From Cycloclasticus sp. (GTDB lineage: Bacteria; Pseudomonadota; Gammaproteobacteria; Methylococcales; Cycloclasticaceae), in assembly GCA_002700385.1 (NCBI GenBank), contig PADC01000005.1, positions 62,001 to 126,000 of the forward strand: a stretch of 64,000 bases of DNA, given 5' to 3'. Below are positions 1 to 8,218 of this stretch, piece by piece (within the stretch, counting starts at the first letter, position 1; each line of letters opens with the position of its first letter). Below the pieces are notes generated by a model. That model was given only the letters and a program-made list of their open reading frames with translations, was not told the DNA's origin and did no database searches. Made by a program: the position numbers and the translations under genes.

Positions 1-100
1 AGCCAAGCGAACCATCCTAATCGACCAAAGCACGATCTTGTCTAATAATTTAAGTATTTTCTTTTAAACCTGTCCAAACAGACACCGTTTAAACATATTT

Positions 101-137
101 AAAATACGGCGGCTGCCTAACTTGGGCAGCCGCTAAT
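101..137 (-). terminator. Rho-independent terminator of the DMT permease gene
   Basis: A perfect 9-bp GC-rich inverted repeat (109-117 with 125-133, 7-nt loop) lies just past the stop of the minus-strand permease gene. On the minus strand the stem is followed by a T-rich stretch. Positions 1-100 upstream hold no ORF or signal that I recognise. Confidence 0.7.
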
Positions 138-157
138 TAAAGCAACAATGCTGCGGC

Positions 158-1045
158 TTATATACCAACAAGAGCAATCGTTAAAGAGCCAAACATCATC
201 AACCCACCTATTAAACGACTCATAAGCTGACGCTGCGTTAGTTTTTCCATTTGGCTAAACCCAAGCCGAGCCATCACATACACCACACCAACCGCAATAA
301 ACCCTCTCGATGCTTGAACAATATTAATCATCGTTGCTTCCTGCGCTTGTTTAAAGGCATACATTAAAATCACCAATCCGATGAAATGAGCAACGGCATA
401 AATCAACAATGTTTTACTGAATGCCTTGCTGACTTTCCAATCATTCTTAAACATAATCGGAGAGAGCGGCATCAACAAGGCAGCCGGTACAACAAAAACA
501 AACACAGCCAGTTCTAACCCCCCCATCCCATTATGCAAAACAAGAACAACAATAATGTCTGCAAAAGCAAAAAAAATGCAGGTTAATATAATAAACAGAA
601 GCGCTAATGGCGAACCGCGCAATTTTCCGTCATTTAAAAAAAACAAACTAACAAAGGCCCCAAAAGCAGCCAGATACACGCTGGAAGAGTAGGTTTGTTC
701 AAAAAAGGCCACCGAAAAAGCAGCGACAGCAAAAATCTTGCAGCCCAACATCGGTACAACGAAAGAGGCATCGCCATGACGCATCGCATTTAAATAACAG
801 GTCTGCCCTAATAAAACGAGTGCGCACATCAAAAGAATCAGCCAAAATTGATCCCAAAGCTGCTGCAACTCAACAAAAGGTAGCAATAATAGCGTTAACA
901 GACCCACTGCGTATTGACTATAAAACGCCAATTTTTGACGATTTAAAGAATGCTCTAAGAACTGTTTGGTATAAGTAAAACTGAAGGCATGAAAAACAGA
1001 GGCCAACAAAGTTAACCAAACATAAGGCGGAATACTATTAGTCAA
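158..1045 (-). CDS. DMT-superfamily (EamA-like) membrane permease
   Basis: A 295-residue, very hydrophobic protein with about ten predicted membrane segments, the size and layout of drug/metabolite transporter permeases made of two EamA repeats. It probably sits in the inner membrane and exports or exchanges a small metabolite; nothing in the sequence fixes the substrate. The start is TTG at 1045, with an AAGG Shine-Dalgarno-like stretch about nine bases upstream and no nearby in-frame ATG. It lies downstream of the aromatic catabolic operon but a strong terminator at about 1231-1262 separates them, so it is probably a separate unit. Family assignment is fairly sure, function is not. Confidence 0.75.
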   Translation of the reverse strand: MTNSIPPYVWLTLLASVFHAFSFTYTKQFLEHSLNRQKLAFYSQYAVGLLTLLLLPFVELQQLWDQFWLILLMCALVLLGQTCYLNAMRHGDASFVVPMLGCKIFAVAAFSVAFFEQTYSSSVYLAAFGAFVSLFFLNDGKLRGSPLALLFIILTCIFFAFADIIVVLVLHNGMGGLELAVFVFVVPAALLMPLSPIMFKNDWKVSKAFSKTLLIYAVAHFIGLVILMYAFKQAQEATMINIVQASRGFIAVGVVYVMARLGFSQMEKLTQRQLMSRLIGGLMMFGSLTIALVGI

Positions 1046-1076
1046 AATAAGGACCTTGATTTAATTACGCCATTTT

Positions 1077-1202
1077 TTATGGCAAGTTGTATTGAAGAAG
1101 CATATGATGTTCTCTCTTACCTTTACTACCACCCCATCTTTGATAGCCTGTAAGATCCATCATTGTCGAAGCGTTTTCCTTTAAAAAACTGGGGGCTTGC
1201 AT
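1077..1202 (-). CDS. Possible 41-residue ORF or gene remnant, unrecognised
   Basis: A short minus-strand ORF starting ATG at 1202 and ending TAA at 1077, in the gap between the aldolase terminator and the permease gene. It encodes a polar, basic peptide containing TGYQRWGG and GKREHH. I do not recognise it. It has no convincing ribosome binding site and lies just downstream of a terminator. It could be the tail of a decayed gene or chance. Confidence 0.2.
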   Translation of the reverse strand: MQAPSFLKENASTMMDLTGYQRWGGSKGKREHHMLLQYNLP

Positions 1203-1224
1203 TAACGCTTTGCTTAACTCCCTA

Positions 1225-1264
1225 TAAAAAAAGCTTATGGTCATAACGATCATAAGCTTTTTAA
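1225..1264. terminator. Bidirectional Rho-independent terminator of the catabolic operon
   Basis: A perfect 9-bp inverted repeat, AAGCTTATG (1231-1239) with CATAAGCTT (1251-1259), is flanked by an A run upstream and a T run downstream. It lies about 20 bases past the stop of the minus-strand aldolase gene and should end the hydrolase-hydratase-aldolase transcript. Confidence 0.8.
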
Positions 1265-1283
1265 TCGCAGTGTATTTTTTTAA

Positions 1284-2048
1284 TTAATCCGATTTGAATT
1301 TCTCTAACAAAGCTGTCGCCGCTCCTTTTAACAGTAATGTATCTGCCGCGATTAAAAAGAAGCTGGCGCCCATTTGTTGATAACAGGCCAACTGTTTTGG
1401 ATCAGCACAATAAACACCCACAGGTTTTCCGTGCTGATGGACTTTCTGAATTGCCTGCTCGACCACACGCCTCACTTCAGGGTGACCTGGTTGCCCTATA
1501 TACCCCATAGCTGCTGCCAAATCAGCGGGGCCAACAAAAACAGCATCCACCCCGTCGGTTTGTGTAATGGCATCTAAATTCGCAATCCCTTCAAGGCTTT
1601 CAAGTTGAAGAATAAGGCAGACATTATCATCCGCTTTTTCAAAATAATCTGGGAATGAACCCCAACGTGTTGCACGCGTTAAACCGCCGCCAAGACCCCG
1701 AATACCTTTTGGTGGAAACCGAACGGCCTGCGCCAGTTCTTTTGCCTGTTCAGCCGTATCAACCATTGGAATGAGCAAACTTTGTGCGCCTATGTCTAAT
1801 ACACGCTTAATATTGGCCACATTATGGTCAGGCAACCGCACAACTGAATTCACCGGATAGGCTGCCAAAGCCTGTAACTGCGCCAAGATAGAAGCAATAT
1901 CATTGGGTCCATGTTCGCCATCTATCAATAACCAATCAAAACCCGTGTTCGCCATTAATTCAGCAGCAGAGTTATCGGCTAATGCCATAAAGGCACCCAG
2001 TTGCCGTGACCCTTTAAGAGCCGCTTGTTTAAACTTATTTTCAATCAT
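1284..2048 (-). CDS. HpcH/HpaI-family class II aldolase (4-hydroxy-2-oxo acid aldolase)
   Basis: A 254-residue metal-dependent pyruvate aldolase of the HpaI family, which cleaves 4-hydroxy-2-oxo acids to pyruvate and an aldehyde. The HpaI catalytic set is intact: His46 (in GEHGPND), Arg71, Glu150 (in QLESLEG) and Asp176 (in GPADLAAAMG), each one residue offset from E. coli HpaI His45/Arg70/Glu149/Asp175. It is the last gene of a minus-strand run behind the hydratase and hydrolase, so it most likely takes the hydratase product. The usual DmpG/DmpF aldolase-dehydrogenase pair of meta pathways is not here. The exact substrate (4-hydroxy-2-oxovalerate or the heptene-dioate analogue) cannot be read from the sequence. 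Confidence 0.88.
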   Translation of the reverse strand: MIENKFKQAALKGSRQLGAFMALADNSAAELMANTGFDWLLIDGEHGPNDIASILAQLQALAAYPVNSVVRLPDHNVANIKRVLDIGAQSLLIPMVDTAEQAKELAQAVRFPPKGIRGLGGGLTRATRWGSFPDYFEKADDNVCLILQLESLEGIANLDAITQTDGVDAVFVGPADLAAAMGYIGQPGHPEVRRVVEQAIQKVHQHGKPVGVYCADPKQLACYQQMGASFFLIAADTLLLKGAATALLEKFKSD

Positions 2049-2071
2049 AAAACTAAACGTAAATTACTTGC

Positions 2072-2875
2072 TTAAACAAATCGGAAACCGATGCTGCCGA
2101 GCTCACCAAAATCTGCATGAAACGTATCTCCTCGCTCCACAGATAATAACCGAGTAAATGAGCCACCGAGAATAATCTGTCCCGGCTCTAAGGCGATACC
2201 ATGCGGCGCAAAACGTCTTGAAAGCCAAACAATGCCATTACCGGGGTGATTAAGCACGCCGGCTGAAACACCCGTTTCTTCGATCAACCCATTACGTGAC
2301 ACGATGGCACCAATCCATCTTAGGTCAACATCCATTGGTTTAACGGGTCGTCCACCCGTAATTAATCCAGCGCAAGCTGCGTTGTCAGCGATGGTATCAA
2401 ACACCTTCCTGCGCTTGCCTGTTTCTGGATCAACACGTATCACCCTTGAATCAACGATTTCCACTGCAGGACAAACGTAATCCGTCGCCTTTAAGACATC
2501 CATCAAGGTAATATCCTCACCTTCAAGACGTTGGCCAAGAACAAACGCCACCTCAACTTCCACCAAAGGCGCAATAAATCGATCAAATGGAATTTCAGAA
2601 TTATCTGAAAATACCATATCATCCATTAACGTGCCGTAATCAGGCTCGGTTATTTGTGATGCTTGTTGCATAGCGCGTGAGGTTAGGCCTATTTTTCTAC
2701 CCACCACCTTGCGACCTTGCGCTAATCTTAATTTAGTCCACTCTGCCTGGATAGCATAACCATCTTCAATGGTCATTTCCGGGTAAAGTTGAGAGAATTG
2801 CGGAATCGTCTCACCGCTGGCTAGCGCTTTATCAAGCGCTAGCGCAGAGGCTTCTAGTATCTTTTGCTCTAACAC
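2072..2875 (-). CDS. 2-keto-4-pentenoate hydratase / 2-oxohepta-3-ene-dioate hydratase (MhpD/HpaH family)
   Basis: A hydratase of the fumarylacetoacetate-hydrolase fold that adds water to 2-hydroxypenta-2,4-dienoate-type products of meta cleavage, giving a 4-hydroxy-2-oxo acid. I chose the GTG at 2875. It overlaps the hydrolase stop, has GGAAAAGAG upstream, gives 267 residues, and places the metal-ligand glutamates at 106, 108 and 139, the same numbering as in MhpD. A longer frame from 2956 would overlap the hydrolase by 88 bp with no signal for it. The gene is translationally coupled to the hydrolase and followed 23 bp later by the aldolase. Whether the substrate is a C5 or a C7 dicarboxylic compound is open. 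Confidence 0.88.
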   Translation of the reverse strand: MLEQKILEASALALDKALASGETIPQFSQLYPEMTIEDGYAIQAEWTKLRLAQGRKVVGRKIGLTSRAMQQASQITEPDYGTLMDDMVFSDNSEIPFDRFIAPLVEVEVAFVLGQRLEGEDITLMDVLKATDYVCPAVEIVDSRVIRVDPETGKRRKVFDTIADNAACAGLITGGRPVKPMDVDLRWIGAIVSRNGLIEETGVSAGVLNHPGNGIVWLSRRFAPHGIALEPGQIILGGSFTRLLSVERGDTFHADFGELGSIGFRFV

Positions 2876-3732
2876 CTGATCTCTTTTCCTAAGAAGTGAG
2901 CCATGATGATAGGGTACATACCATCCCAACGTTGTGTTTGTGCCCAATGCCCACAACGATCCAGGACATGTAATTCAGCGTGTTTTAAATGCTCCAGGAA
3001 GTACATACTGGTTTCTAGCGGCACAACTTTATCCTGACGACCATGAACAATTGCCCATTCATGATCCATAGAAGCCAATATAGGTGGTGGAATAACAAGC
3101 ACCGTGTTCATTTCTGCGTTCATTGCCTTAAACATCACTTCTTGAATTGGACGAATCTTAGGGTCCATTGCTTTATCAAAGCGATCTTGCATCACCGCTT
3201 CTAAATCTTCAAAAATACTTGGGTCATAAACAAAACTTTGAATCAGTTCACGGTAACGTTCTTTTCTAGGATCATCATAAAACGTCATCATACGAGTTAA
3301 TGTTGCAGACTTTTCAAATGGCGCACCAATAGCACCCATTAACATACATTTATCGAAACGATCTGGCATTTCGACCACACACTGCATTGCCAGCGCGCCA
3401 CCCATTGAATTTCCAATGATGTGTGTTTTTTCAATCCCTAATTCATTTAACAGCCCTTTAATCTGTTCAACACGATAACCCATCCAGCGGGCTATTTTTG
3501 TAGGAATGTCTTTAGGCATTTCAGATTTCCCAAAGCCAATGGCGTCAGGCGCTATAACGTAAAAATCTTTTGCCAAAATAGGCGCGCACTTTTCCCAGTT
3601 AGACATAGCACTGGCTCCAGGGCCTGCACCGTGCAATAACAACAAAGGTGGATTCTCTGGATTTCCAGCAATAATACAGTTACTTGCAAGCTCCCCTGAA
3701 GGGATCATTTTTTCAACCATTTCAAAACTCAT
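2869..3732 (-). CDS. Meta-cleavage product hydrolase (alpha/beta hydrolase, BphD/XylF type)
   Basis: A 287-residue alpha/beta hydrolase with the oxyanion signature HGAGPGASAMSNW (34-46) typical of hydrolases that break the C-C bond of aromatic ring meta-cleavage products. The catalytic triad is visible: Ser109 in GNSMGG, Asp234 in GRQDKVVP and His262 in CGHW. The products would be an organic acid plus 2-hydroxypenta-2,4-dienoate, the substrate of the overlapping hydratase gene. No extradiol dioxygenase is in the window, so the upper pathway must be encoded elsewhere. Family assignment is strong; which aromatic compound it serves is unknown. Confidence 0.9.
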   Translation of the reverse strand: MSFEMVEKMIPSGELASNCIIAGNPENPPLLLLHGAGPGASAMSNWEKCAPILAKDFYVIAPDAIGFGKSEMPKDIPTKIARWMGYRVEQIKGLLNELGIEKTHIIGNSMGGALAMQCVVEMPDRFDKCMLMGAIGAPFEKSATLTRMMTFYDDPRKERYRELIQSFVYDPSIFEDLEAVMQDRFDKAMDPKIRPIQEVMFKAMNAEMNTVLVIPPPILASMDHEWAIVHGRQDKVVPLETSMYFLEHLKHAELHVLDRCGHWAQTQRWDGMYPIIMAHFLGKEIRC

Positions 3733-3848
3733 CTCTCTTCCTCTTTTTGTTAAATAAAATCTACCATTTTTAGTGCTGCTTCTAATTAAAGATCCAGCAC
3801 TTGTTCACTATTAAAAATAAAATTGACCTTTATACCGTTTGGTTCTCG

Positions 3849-4238
3849 CTATAACGCTGGCCCACCTCGTTTAACCCAATCTTGTAAATCCCAATATTCA
3901 CGCCAAGAACTGATTTTTTCATTCTCATCAAATTCAAAGATACCTAAAACAGGCAGCTCCTTCATAACAGAACCATCTTTAAAACCAAAGGTATCCACTC
4001 GCTCGGTTACGACACGTTCCTCATCAGCGACCAAGGTTAATATTTCAAATTTTGCCCTGTTTGCCAGCTGAAAAAAACCGTCTACAAAACCTGCTATTTG
4101 CTGTTGCCCTTTGAGGGGTTCTAAGGGCAAATTATGATAAAGCGCGTCTTCACTCATTAAAGATAAGATTTTATCAATATCCAAGTCATCCCAGGCGGCA
4201 CAAAACTCTCTTACCGTTTTTTCTTTACTTTTTAACAT
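3849..4238 (-). CDS. Limonene-1,2-epoxide hydrolase-like / SnoaL-fold protein
   Basis: A 129-residue protein of the cone-shaped NTF2-like fold. The residues that limonene-1,2-epoxide hydrolase uses can be matched: Tyr34 and Asn36 (in ALYHNLP, water positioning), Arg80 and Asp82 (in TERVDT), and Asp117 (in WREYWD). This suggests real hydrolase activity on an epoxide rather than a bare fold. It precedes the meta-cleavage hydrolase by 116 bp on the same strand, so it may open an epoxide in the same aromatic pathway or detoxify one made by a monooxygenase. Substrate is inferred only from context. A ketosteroid-isomerase-like role is the alternative. Confidence 0.75.
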   Translation of the reverse strand: MLKSKEKTVREFCAAWDDLDIDKILSLMSEDALYHNLPLEPLKGQQQIAGFVDGFFQLANRAKFEILTLVADEERVVTERVDTFGFKDGSVMKELPVLGIFEFDENEKISSWREYWDLQDWVKRGGPAL

Positions 4239-4440
4239 TATATTTTTTCCTTTATTAACCCAGATAACAAACTAACACTTGATAGTTTATAGCCTTTAAC
4301 ATTATTAACCACTTATATTGATCTATTCAGTGCTTTTTGTCACGCATATCAAACGAAATCATCACACAAGAAACCCACTGAAACGACGACTAACAGAATT
4401 TTAACTCACATAGGCACTTTACCTTACACGTACTTCAGGA

Positions 4441-6387
4441 TCATGCCATCTTAGATAAGACCAGGTTACCCCATCGATCAACCTCACATTGCCAATTTGG
4501 TGCCAGATAGGTCGTGGCCACTTGTTCAACAATCAGCGCCTCTCCCGTCACACTATCATTACTCTTCAATTGTTTACGCTGATAAATGCGCATACTCTGG
4601 TCTAATTCACAGGCGATCTGTTCACCAATTGGGCGCCTCATCTGTTCCACTAACCCGGGTTTTGGCATCTCTCCGGATAAAGAAACACGTAAATTGACTA
4701 ACTCAACGGCTAAGTCCAGATCATGCCCATATCGACTTTTATGCATGCTGTGAAAGTCTTTCATTGCCGCATCGGCATGGTGCCACGGTATAGCCAATGT
4801 ATATGACTGGCCAACGTATCTTAGATCGACTGAGTAGTTTACTGTGATATCGTTGAGCATCACGCCTTCTGCCATCAGTTCCGCTTGACCTTGTTCAACC
4901 ATTGACAAAAAACCTTGTTCGATTTGCTCAACAGGAATACTTGTTAATACACCCAACAAACTGCGAGATAACTCACGTGAGCGCGGCGCAGCCAACATAC
5001 CAAAAGCGGATAACACACCTGAGTTGACTGGAATAATAGCTGTTTCTATACCTAACGCTTCGGCTAAAGCACAAACATGCAAACCACCTGCTCCACCAAA
5101 TGTCATCAGTGCAAAGGGCCTCGGATCAATCCCTCGCTGAATTGAGATCACGCGTAAAGCACGCGCCATGTGTTCATCGGCCAACTTAATAACACCTTTT
5201 GCTGCTTCTTCAGGAGAGCAGCCAAGTTCTAGCGCCAGTTTCTCCATGGCCTTTTTAGTGGCGGCGATATCTAGAGACATGTTCCCGCCCAGAAAATACC
5301 GAGCACTTATTCTACCTAAAAATACATTCGCATCAGTGACTGTTACTCTTACACCTCCCTGCCCATAACAGGCAGGTCCTGGTGACGCACCCGCAGATTC
5401 CGGCCCTACACACAGTAAGCCGCCGCTATCGACATATGCAATGGAGCCTCCACCGGCACCGATCGTATGCATATCAACCATCGGAACCGCCACGGGATAA
5501 CCTTCAATTTTCCCTTCATTTGTCAAGGAAACAGCTCCATCCAGCAAGGAAACATCCGTGGAAGTCCCCCCCATATCCAGTGTTAATAAACGTTGAAAGC
5601 CCGCTTGTTTCCCCATATGCAAAGCGGCCATCAAGCCGCCCGCAGGGCCAGACAACAACATTCGAACTGCATGCCTACCCGCCTGTTCAGCAGCAATGGT
5701 TCCACCTGAACTTTGCATGACCGACACGGATGAGCTTTTCACTGCCCTCGTTAATCTGTCTAAATAACCCATGACCAAGGGCCCCACATAAGCATTCAAC
5801 CAAGTTGCTATACCGCGTTCGTATTCTTTATATTCGGCTAACACCTCCGATGAACGCGAGACAAAAATATCCGCTGGCATCGCTTTTTCCAATCGTTTTT
5901 CAGCTGCATCATCTAAAAAAGAAAACAGTAAGTTAATGGCGATGGCCTCGGGTGCCCGTTCTTTTATTTTTTCAACCAGCGCCCCTATTTCCTGATCAGT
6001 CAACGGCTCAACCAATTCACCGGCCGCAGATACTCGCCCTCCCGTTTCCAAACAAAGCTCCTTGGGCACAGGAGGTTTTTGAGGTTCAGGGTTTAAGTGA
6101 TACAACTCTTTTCTTGCTTGACGGCCAATCGTCAACATATCAGCCAAACCATGATTGGTTATAAAGCAGCAACGGACACCTTTCTTCTCCAACACGGCAT
6201 TCGTTGCAACCGTAGAACCATGTACAATCAAGAGACTCTCATCATCCACACCCAGCTCTTCTATGCCTTGTATAATGGCTTCTTCAGGCGCCTTGGGTGT
6301 TGAAAGCACCTTATGGATACGCACTCCGTGACGATCAATGTAAACAAAATCGGTAAATGTACCGCCCGTATCAACGCCTAATAACAT
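4441..6387 (-). CDS. hyuA: Hydantoinase/oxoprolinase HyuA-family ATPase
   Basis: A 648-residue HyuA-type protein, related to N-methylhydantoinase subunit A and acetone carboxylase beta subunit. The N-terminal actin-like phosphate loop GVDTGGTFTD (4-13) and the later phosphate motifs LTLDMGGTSTD and TFGGAGG mark an ASKHA-type ATPase that activates amide or keto substrates. HyuA normally pairs with HyuB, but no hyuB lies on either side: upstream is the divergent ABC operon and downstream, after 202 bp, the epoxide-hydrolase-like gene. The partner is either encoded elsewhere or not needed. The start is the ATG at 6387. Family is certain; substrate is unknown. Confidence 0.85.
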   Translation of the reverse strand: MLLGVDTGGTFTDFVYIDRHGVRIHKVLSTPKAPEEAIIQGIEELGVDDESLLIVHGSTVATNAVLEKKGVRCCFITNHGLADMLTIGRQARKELYHLNPEPQKPPVPKELCLETGGRVSAAGELVEPLTDQEIGALVEKIKERAPEAIAINLLFSFLDDAAEKRLEKAMPADIFVSRSSEVLAEYKEYERGIATWLNAYVGPLVMGYLDRLTRAVKSSSVSVMQSSGGTIAAEQAGRHAVRMLLSGPAGGLMAALHMGKQAGFQRLLTLDMGGTSTDVSLLDGAVSLTNEGKIEGYPVAVPMVDMHTIGAGGGSIAYVDSGGLLCVGPESAGASPGPACYGQGGVRVTVTDANVFLGRISARYFLGGNMSLDIAATKKAMEKLALELGCSPEEAAKGVIKLADEHMARALRVISIQRGIDPRPFALMTFGGAGGLHVCALAEALGIETAIIPVNSGVLSAFGMLAAPRSRELSRSLLGVLTSIPVEQIEQGFLSMVEQGQAELMAEGVMLNDITVNYSVDLRYVGQSYTLAIPWHHADAAMKDFHSMHKSRYGHDLDLAVELVNLRVSLSGEMPKPGLVEQMRRPIGEQIACELDQSMRIYQRKQLKSNDSVTGEALIVEQVATTYLAPNWQCEVDRWGNLVLSKMA

Positions 6388-6467
6388 ACAGAGATTTTTA
6401 TTTTTAAAAGTGACATTCTTACACGCCTAGGCGACAGATTCATCCTTAATTACACACTGTCTACTGC

Positions 6468-6496
6468 TTGAAACGAATGGCCTGCCATATTAGACT
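6468..6496 (+). promoter_or_regulatory. Predicted sigma-70 promoter of the Gld-like ABC operon
   Basis: TTGAAA (6468-6473), a 17-bp spacer and TAGACT (6491-6496) lie 24 bp before the ATPase start codon, in the 132-bp gap between the divergent hyuA-like gene and this operon. Confidence 0.45.
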
Positions 6497-6519
6497 CTTT
6501 CGCCTGAGAAACTAACAAC

Positions 6520-7470
6520 ATGGCCTGCACCCATACGATGAGCACACTCATTGAAATAAACAATTTAACCCGTCAATTTGGCGATCATTGTGCTGTCGAT
6601 GATGTCAGTTTTTCGTTAAACAAAGGGGAAGTTCTTGGGTTTTTAGGCCCTAATGGTGCGGGTAAATCCACCACCATGAAAATGATATGCGGCAACCTTA
6701 CCCCCACCGTTGGTGAAATAAAAATTAACGGTTATGACATGCTTGAGCAGCCAAAACTAGCAAAAGCAGAATTAGGCTTTTTACCTGAAATACCGCCCGT
6801 TTATCCCGACCTAACGGTGGACGAATTTTTAGGCTATTGCGCAAAATTACATGGCTTACGTAAAAACTCTGTTAAAAAAGCCGTCACCCGTGGAAAGTTA
6901 AAATGCGGCCTAACCGACATGGGGCAACGTTTGATAGGCAATCTATCCAAAGGTTACCAACAGCGTGTTGGTATCGCTCAAGCGATTTTACACAACCCAT
7001 CTGTTATTATTTTGGACGAACCCACGGTTGGCTTAGACCCTATTCAAATTCTAGAAATTCGCGAGCTTATTCGTGAATTAGGCAATGAACACAGTGTCAT
7101 TTTATCCACGCATATTCTGCCCGAAGTACAACAGTCTTGTAGCCGTGTACAAATCATTCATCATGGAAAGCTGGTGCTAAATGAAAGTATTGAAGGCTTA
7201 TCACAACGTATGAAATCAACCCGTTTGACAGTCCGTTTTCATGAACACCCTGATGAAGATGCGTTGAAGAATTTAGCTGACGTGACTGGCTTGGAAAAGC
7301 TGGGACAGGGAAAATATCGTGTTCACCATCATCAGGACACTCCCGTTTCAGACACCGTGGCAAGGCTTGCTGTAACAAATAATTGGGGATTACTCGAATT
7401 AACCCCCGAAAAGCACGATTTGGAACATATTTTTCTTTCCACCACTCAACAGTCAACAATCAATGAATAG
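6520..7470 (+). CDS. ABC transporter ATP-binding protein (GldA-like)
   Basis: A 316-residue ATPase subunit of an ABC-2 type exporter. Walker A GPNGAGKST (about 43-51), signature LSKGYQQR, and Walker B VIILDEPT are all present, followed by an H-loop (STHIL) and a C-terminal extension of about 90 residues. It opens an operon with an ABC-2 permease, a GldG-like protein and a DUF4340 protein, the arrangement related to the gliding-motility Gld transporter but widespread in non-gliding gammaproteobacteria. An ATG at 6538 fits family N-termini equally well. The stop overlaps the permease start by 8 bp. Substrate unknown. Confidence 0.88.
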   Translation: MACTHTMSTLIEINNLTRQFGDHCAVDDVSFSLNKGEVLGFLGPNGAGKSTTMKMICGNLTPTVGEIKINGYDMLEQPKLAKAELGFLPEIPPVYPDLTVDEFLGYCAKLHGLRKNSVKKAVTRGKLKCGLTDMGQRLIGNLSKGYQQRVGIAQAILHNPSVIILDEPTVGLDPIQILEIRELIRELGNEHSVILSTHILPEVQQSCSRVQIIHHGKLVLNESIEGLSQRMKSTRLTVRFHEHPDEDALKNLADVTGLEKLGQGKYRVHHHQDTPVSDTVARLAVTNNWGLLELTPEKHDLEHIFLSTTQQSTINE

Positions 7471-8218
7471 CCTGATTATTGCAGCGCGCGAGTTACGCAA
7501 CTTATTTTTATCACCGTTAGCTTGGACTATTCTTGGCGTCACTCAGCTTATTCTGGCTTATATGTTCCTAACACAGATTGATTATTATTTAATGCTCCAA
7601 CCCAAGTTGGTTGGCCTTCCGGGCGCGCCGGGTGTTACTGATTTGGTCGTTGCACCGCTATTTGGTAATAGTGCCGTTATTTTATTATTGATCACCCCGC
7701 TACTGACCATGCGAACCATCAGCGATGAACGCCGTAATAAAACCATCAGCCTTCTCTTTTCGGCACCCATCAGTTTAACTGACATCGTACTTGGAAAATT
7801 TTTAGCCATTTTTGTCTTTTTACTGATTATTCTTTTGTCCATCACCCTGATGCCCTTGTCGTTGCTCACTATCGGCGAACTCGATATGGGCAAATTTTTT
7901 GCCTGCTTGCTGGCGATGAGCTTACTGATGGCTGCTTTTAATGCCTTAGGGCTCTATATGTCCGCCATCGCCTCACAGCCAACCGTTGCAGCGGTAGGCA
8001 GCTTCGGCGCATTATTATTGCTCTGGATTATTGATTGGGCGGGTACGAATAGCGGTCATTCAAGCAGCGTGATTGAATATTTATCCATCATGCGGCATTT
8101 TGAAAATTTACTTCGCGGCCTGGTGAACTCTACGGACATCGCCTACTTTATTTTATTCATCGCTGGCTTTTTAATTCTCAGCATTCGTCGATTAGATAAC
8201 GATCGCCTGCAAAAATGA
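7463..8218 (+). CDS. ABC-2 type permease (GldF-like)
   Basis: A 251-residue membrane protein with six predicted transmembrane segments and the conserved stretch SDERRNKTI between segments 2 and 3, typical of the ABC-2 permeases associated with GldG. It forms the membrane channel for the preceding ATPase. It overlaps both neighbours (8 bp with the ATPase and 4 bp with the GldG-like gene), so the three proteins are almost certainly made together. Confidence 0.85.
   Translation: MNSLIIAARELRNLFLSPLAWTILGVTQLILAYMFLTQIDYYLMLQPKLVGLPGAPGVTDLVVAPLFGNSAVILLLITPLLTMRTISDERRNKTISLLFSAPISLTDIVLGKFLAIFVFLLIILLSITLMPLSLLTIGELDMGKFFACLLAMSLLMAAFNALGLYMSAIASQPTVAAVGSFGALLLLWIIDWAGTNSGHSSSVIEYLSIMRHFENLLRGLVNSTDIAYFILFIAGFLILSIRRLDNDRLQK

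Noticed and set aside
5382-5720. 112-residue plus-strand ORF
   Set aside because: Antisense to the hyuA-like gene, composition unlike a protein, no ribosome binding site.
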